From NCBI GenBank assembly GCA_002105175.1, contig MCGE01000006.1, forward strand, positions 1,550,001-1,614,000: DNA of 64,000 nucleotides. Reading direction: 5' to 3'. The notes below the pieces were generated by a model. It saw nothing but the letters and a program-made list of their open reading frames with translations. It was not told where the DNA came from and ran no database searches. Made by a program: the position numbers and the translations under genes. Positions 61,807 through 64,000 of the stretch are shown in pieces. This DNA is from Absidia repens. Lineage: Eukaryota > Mucoromycota > Mucoromycetes > Mucorales > Cunninghamellaceae. Each line of letters starts with the position of its first letter. Position 1 is the first letter of the stretch.

Positions 61807-64000
61807 ATGACCAAGCAACTTCCAACCGTAGGCATTATTGGTTCGGGGTAAACCAGGAACATTAGCATGTCAGTCATGGAGCTGTGCGCTCACTCATTTA
61901 TCCAACTGTCAATAGGTTTAGTGGTATGACGGCAGCCATTCAAGTGCAAAAGAAGTTTGGTATTCAACCTCGTTTGTTTGAATGGAATGCTGATATTGGT
62001 GGAACTTGGCACGCCAACACTTATCCTGGATGCGCCTGCGATATTCCTAGCGGTCTTTATTCATTTAGTTTTGAACAAAACCCAGGCAAGTAGTATATAG
62101 GATATACTTGTAGCTTCATGCAATAAAACCTTCAACTAACTTTTTATTATTACCACTATAATCATTACAGACTGGACTTCATCCTATAGCTCTCAACCTG
62201 AAATTCTGGCTTATATGCGCGGTGTGGCAAGAAAATATGGAATTTACGATCAAACATACTTTAACACTGAAGTGGTGGAGGTAACTTGGTTGGAATCTGT
62301 CAAAAAATGGAAAGTCGACTACCGCACTGGTGACGATCTCCAGATCAAGACCGAATGCTTTGATATTCTGTACGTCTTGTCGATATATATATAATATTTG
62401 CATATGCATATGCAAAATGTTGTTTTAATGGAGACTGTACTGACTCTTTTTTTTTTTTTTTTTTAGGTTCGGCGGTATTGGTCCACTTCGCATCATCAGT
62501 ATCCCTGAACAGTATAAGGACTTTAAAGGGACGGTGGTGCACACAGGCGCTTGGGATTCAAGTATCGATTTTACAGGAAAAAATGTGGCCATTATTGGCA
62601 ATGGTGCAAGGTAACTTGATTGAATATGATGGCTGGACAAGAGACGGCTGACTGGTATTGACTTTTGTATATATACATCTCTAGTGCTGTGCAGGTTATA
62701 CCCCAACTTCAAAAAGTGGTGAAACACCTTTACAGTTACCAGCGTACACCGACTTGGGTGGCACAGCGATACCAATTCAATTACTACAAAGGCGTCAAGA
62801 TTTTATTCCGCTGGTTTCCCTTTTTGATGCGGTTACAACGAATCCTCATCTATATCATTGTAAGTATATTATATATTTATTTACTTCAATATCATATGTG
62901 ACAAACTGAAATGGACTCTCTCTATTATTATTGTTATCGGGTGAATAGCATGAGACCACCTTCCCCATTTTCAAAAGAAGCAATTCCTATTTGGCCAAAT
63001 TTGTGCGTTGGTGGTTTGCTCGTGACATGACAAAACGATTGGAAAAAAAGGGCCGGGCGGATTTGGTACCATTGTTGATTCCCAACTATGCTCTTGGCTG
63101 CAAACGAATTGCTCGGTCTGAAAACTTCTTGGAGGCGCTTAGTGAAGACAATGTCACGGTCAAGTTTGGAAATATCACCCAAGTCGATGGTTGCACTATT
63201 AACCACGAAGATGAATCAGCCATTGAAGTTGATATTTTGGTCTTGGCTACTGGATTTGATGTCCAAGGATTCTTGGGTGATTTGAAAGGTACAGTTCACA
63301 CACATATACCCTGCTTTGCCAATAGAAAATATTATCCTTATATTCATTGATTTTGTTTTATCCAGTCAAGGGACGAAATGGAAAAATACTTAATGAATTA
63401 TGGGCAGACAACAACTATCCAGATACCTATAAGACGATGACCATTCACGATTTTCCAAACTTCTTCCTTCTTTTGGGTCCCAATTCTGGCCTTGGTCATA
63501 AGTAAGTATAGAATGTTAAGTGAATGGACTATAATGACAATAGTACTAAACCTCTTTCTCTTTCTCTCTTCGTTAAAAGTAGTATGTGAAAGCAATTGTT
63601 TGGCACTGAGAGAGGAAGAAAAAAAAAAAGGCATTGTATTTGGGAACCTAAATATGTTGTCGCTAACACACTCTCTTTTGATATTTACTATTAGGTGTCA
63701 TTATTATGGTTGAATGCCAGGTGGATTATGCATTACAATGTATGAAATACATGATCAGGAACAAAGTCCAGGCCTTGGAACCAAAGCCAGATTTACAATC
63801 TCTCTATGTTACCAAGATCCGAAAAGACTTAGAAGGGACTACATGGGCTAGCGGTGGTTGTGGCTCTTACTACAAAAAAGATGGAAATGTAAGTACTTGT
63901 TTTTTTCGTTTCTAGAAGTCCTATTGCTTACGATATTTCATTTCACTCATTTACGTTTTTTTTTTTATTAAACTCGTACTGAGTAGGTTTTTGCTATTTG
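61807..64000 (+). CDS. Baeyer-Villiger-type flavin monooxygenase, 3' end outside window
   Basis: Exons 61807-61847, 61916-62085, 62171-62369, 62467-62610, 62685-62859, 62949-63288, 63366-63501, 63695-63888 and 63987 onward. FAD-binding GXGXXG (IIGSGFSG) is split by intron 1; GGTWHANTYPGCACDIPS follows, then the class B/BVMO fingerprint FKGTVVHTGAWD, the NADPH Rossmann motif IIGNGAS and LVLATGFDV. GCHN-type GPNSGLGH lies at the end of exon 7. Such enzymes use NADPH and O2 to turn ketones into esters or lactones; the substrate is unknown. Intron 2 has a GC donor (CCAG|GCAAGT). The exon 7/8 junction is one base out of frame with the obvious splice sites; see findings. Downstream reading (IIIMVECQVDYALQC, GGCGSYYKKDGN) remains BVMO-like. 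Confidence 0.88.

Overview
The window looks like nuclear DNA of a filamentous fungus, most likely Mucoromycota (Mucorales-like). Reasons: AT-rich DNA, many short introns (about 50-100 nt, GTAAGT...TAG), an arthropod-type chitin deacetylase with a C-terminal anchor-like tail, and housekeeping genes split into 2-16 exons. Homopolymer A/T tracts of 20-76 nt are scattered through introns and intergenic DNA. The genus cannot be fixed from sequence alone.

Layout. 0-8.2 kb: three minus-strand genes, the 5' end of a cystathionine beta-lyase-like PLP enzyme, a 14-exon Rictor/Avo3 (TORC2) gene and a 4-exon poly(A)-binding protein. 8.2-26.5 kb: an 18-kb gene-poor block holding one small two-exon acidic ORF, one tRNA-Val(AAC), diverged dispersed repeats and a striking head-to-tail satellite array (14105-21452, about 6.2 copies of a 1177-bp unit, near-identical). 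26.5-33 kb: a COA4/CMC3-like twin-CX9C protein, the spliceosomal protein SMU1, and, divergent from SMU1, a GRF-HARP-SNF2 gene related to SMARCAL1/ZRANB3 whose ATPase motifs are all altered and whose helicase-C half is broken. 33.7-47.6 kb (plus strand): chitin deacetylase, the 16-exon ribosome-biogenesis gene URB1/NPA1 (with a U12-type AT-AC intron), a hotdog thioesterase and a membrane glycosyltransferase. 48-55 kb: VFA1 (Vps4-associated), a Q/P/H-rich coiled-coil protein and a 121-aa basic orphan. 55.5-64 kb: CCT1/TCP-1 alpha and eRF1 as a divergent pair, then a Baeyer-Villiger-type flavin monooxygenase running off the right end.

Functionally the genes are mostly unlinked housekeeping: translation (PABP, eRF1), ribosome assembly (URB1), chaperonin (CCT1), splicing (SMU1), signalling (Rictor), mitochondria (COA4), endosomal sorting (VFA1) and cell wall (chitin deacetylase, possibly the glycosyltransferase). 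Most gene models were rebuilt exon by exon; summed exon lengths are divisible by three for Rictor, PABP, SMU1, chitin deacetylase, URB1, thioesterase, glycosyltransferase, CCT1 and eRF1, which supports the junctions given. Most unusual items: the U12-type intron, the SMARCAL1-derived pseudo-helicase, and the 1177-bp satellite that carries a member of a dispersed repeat family.
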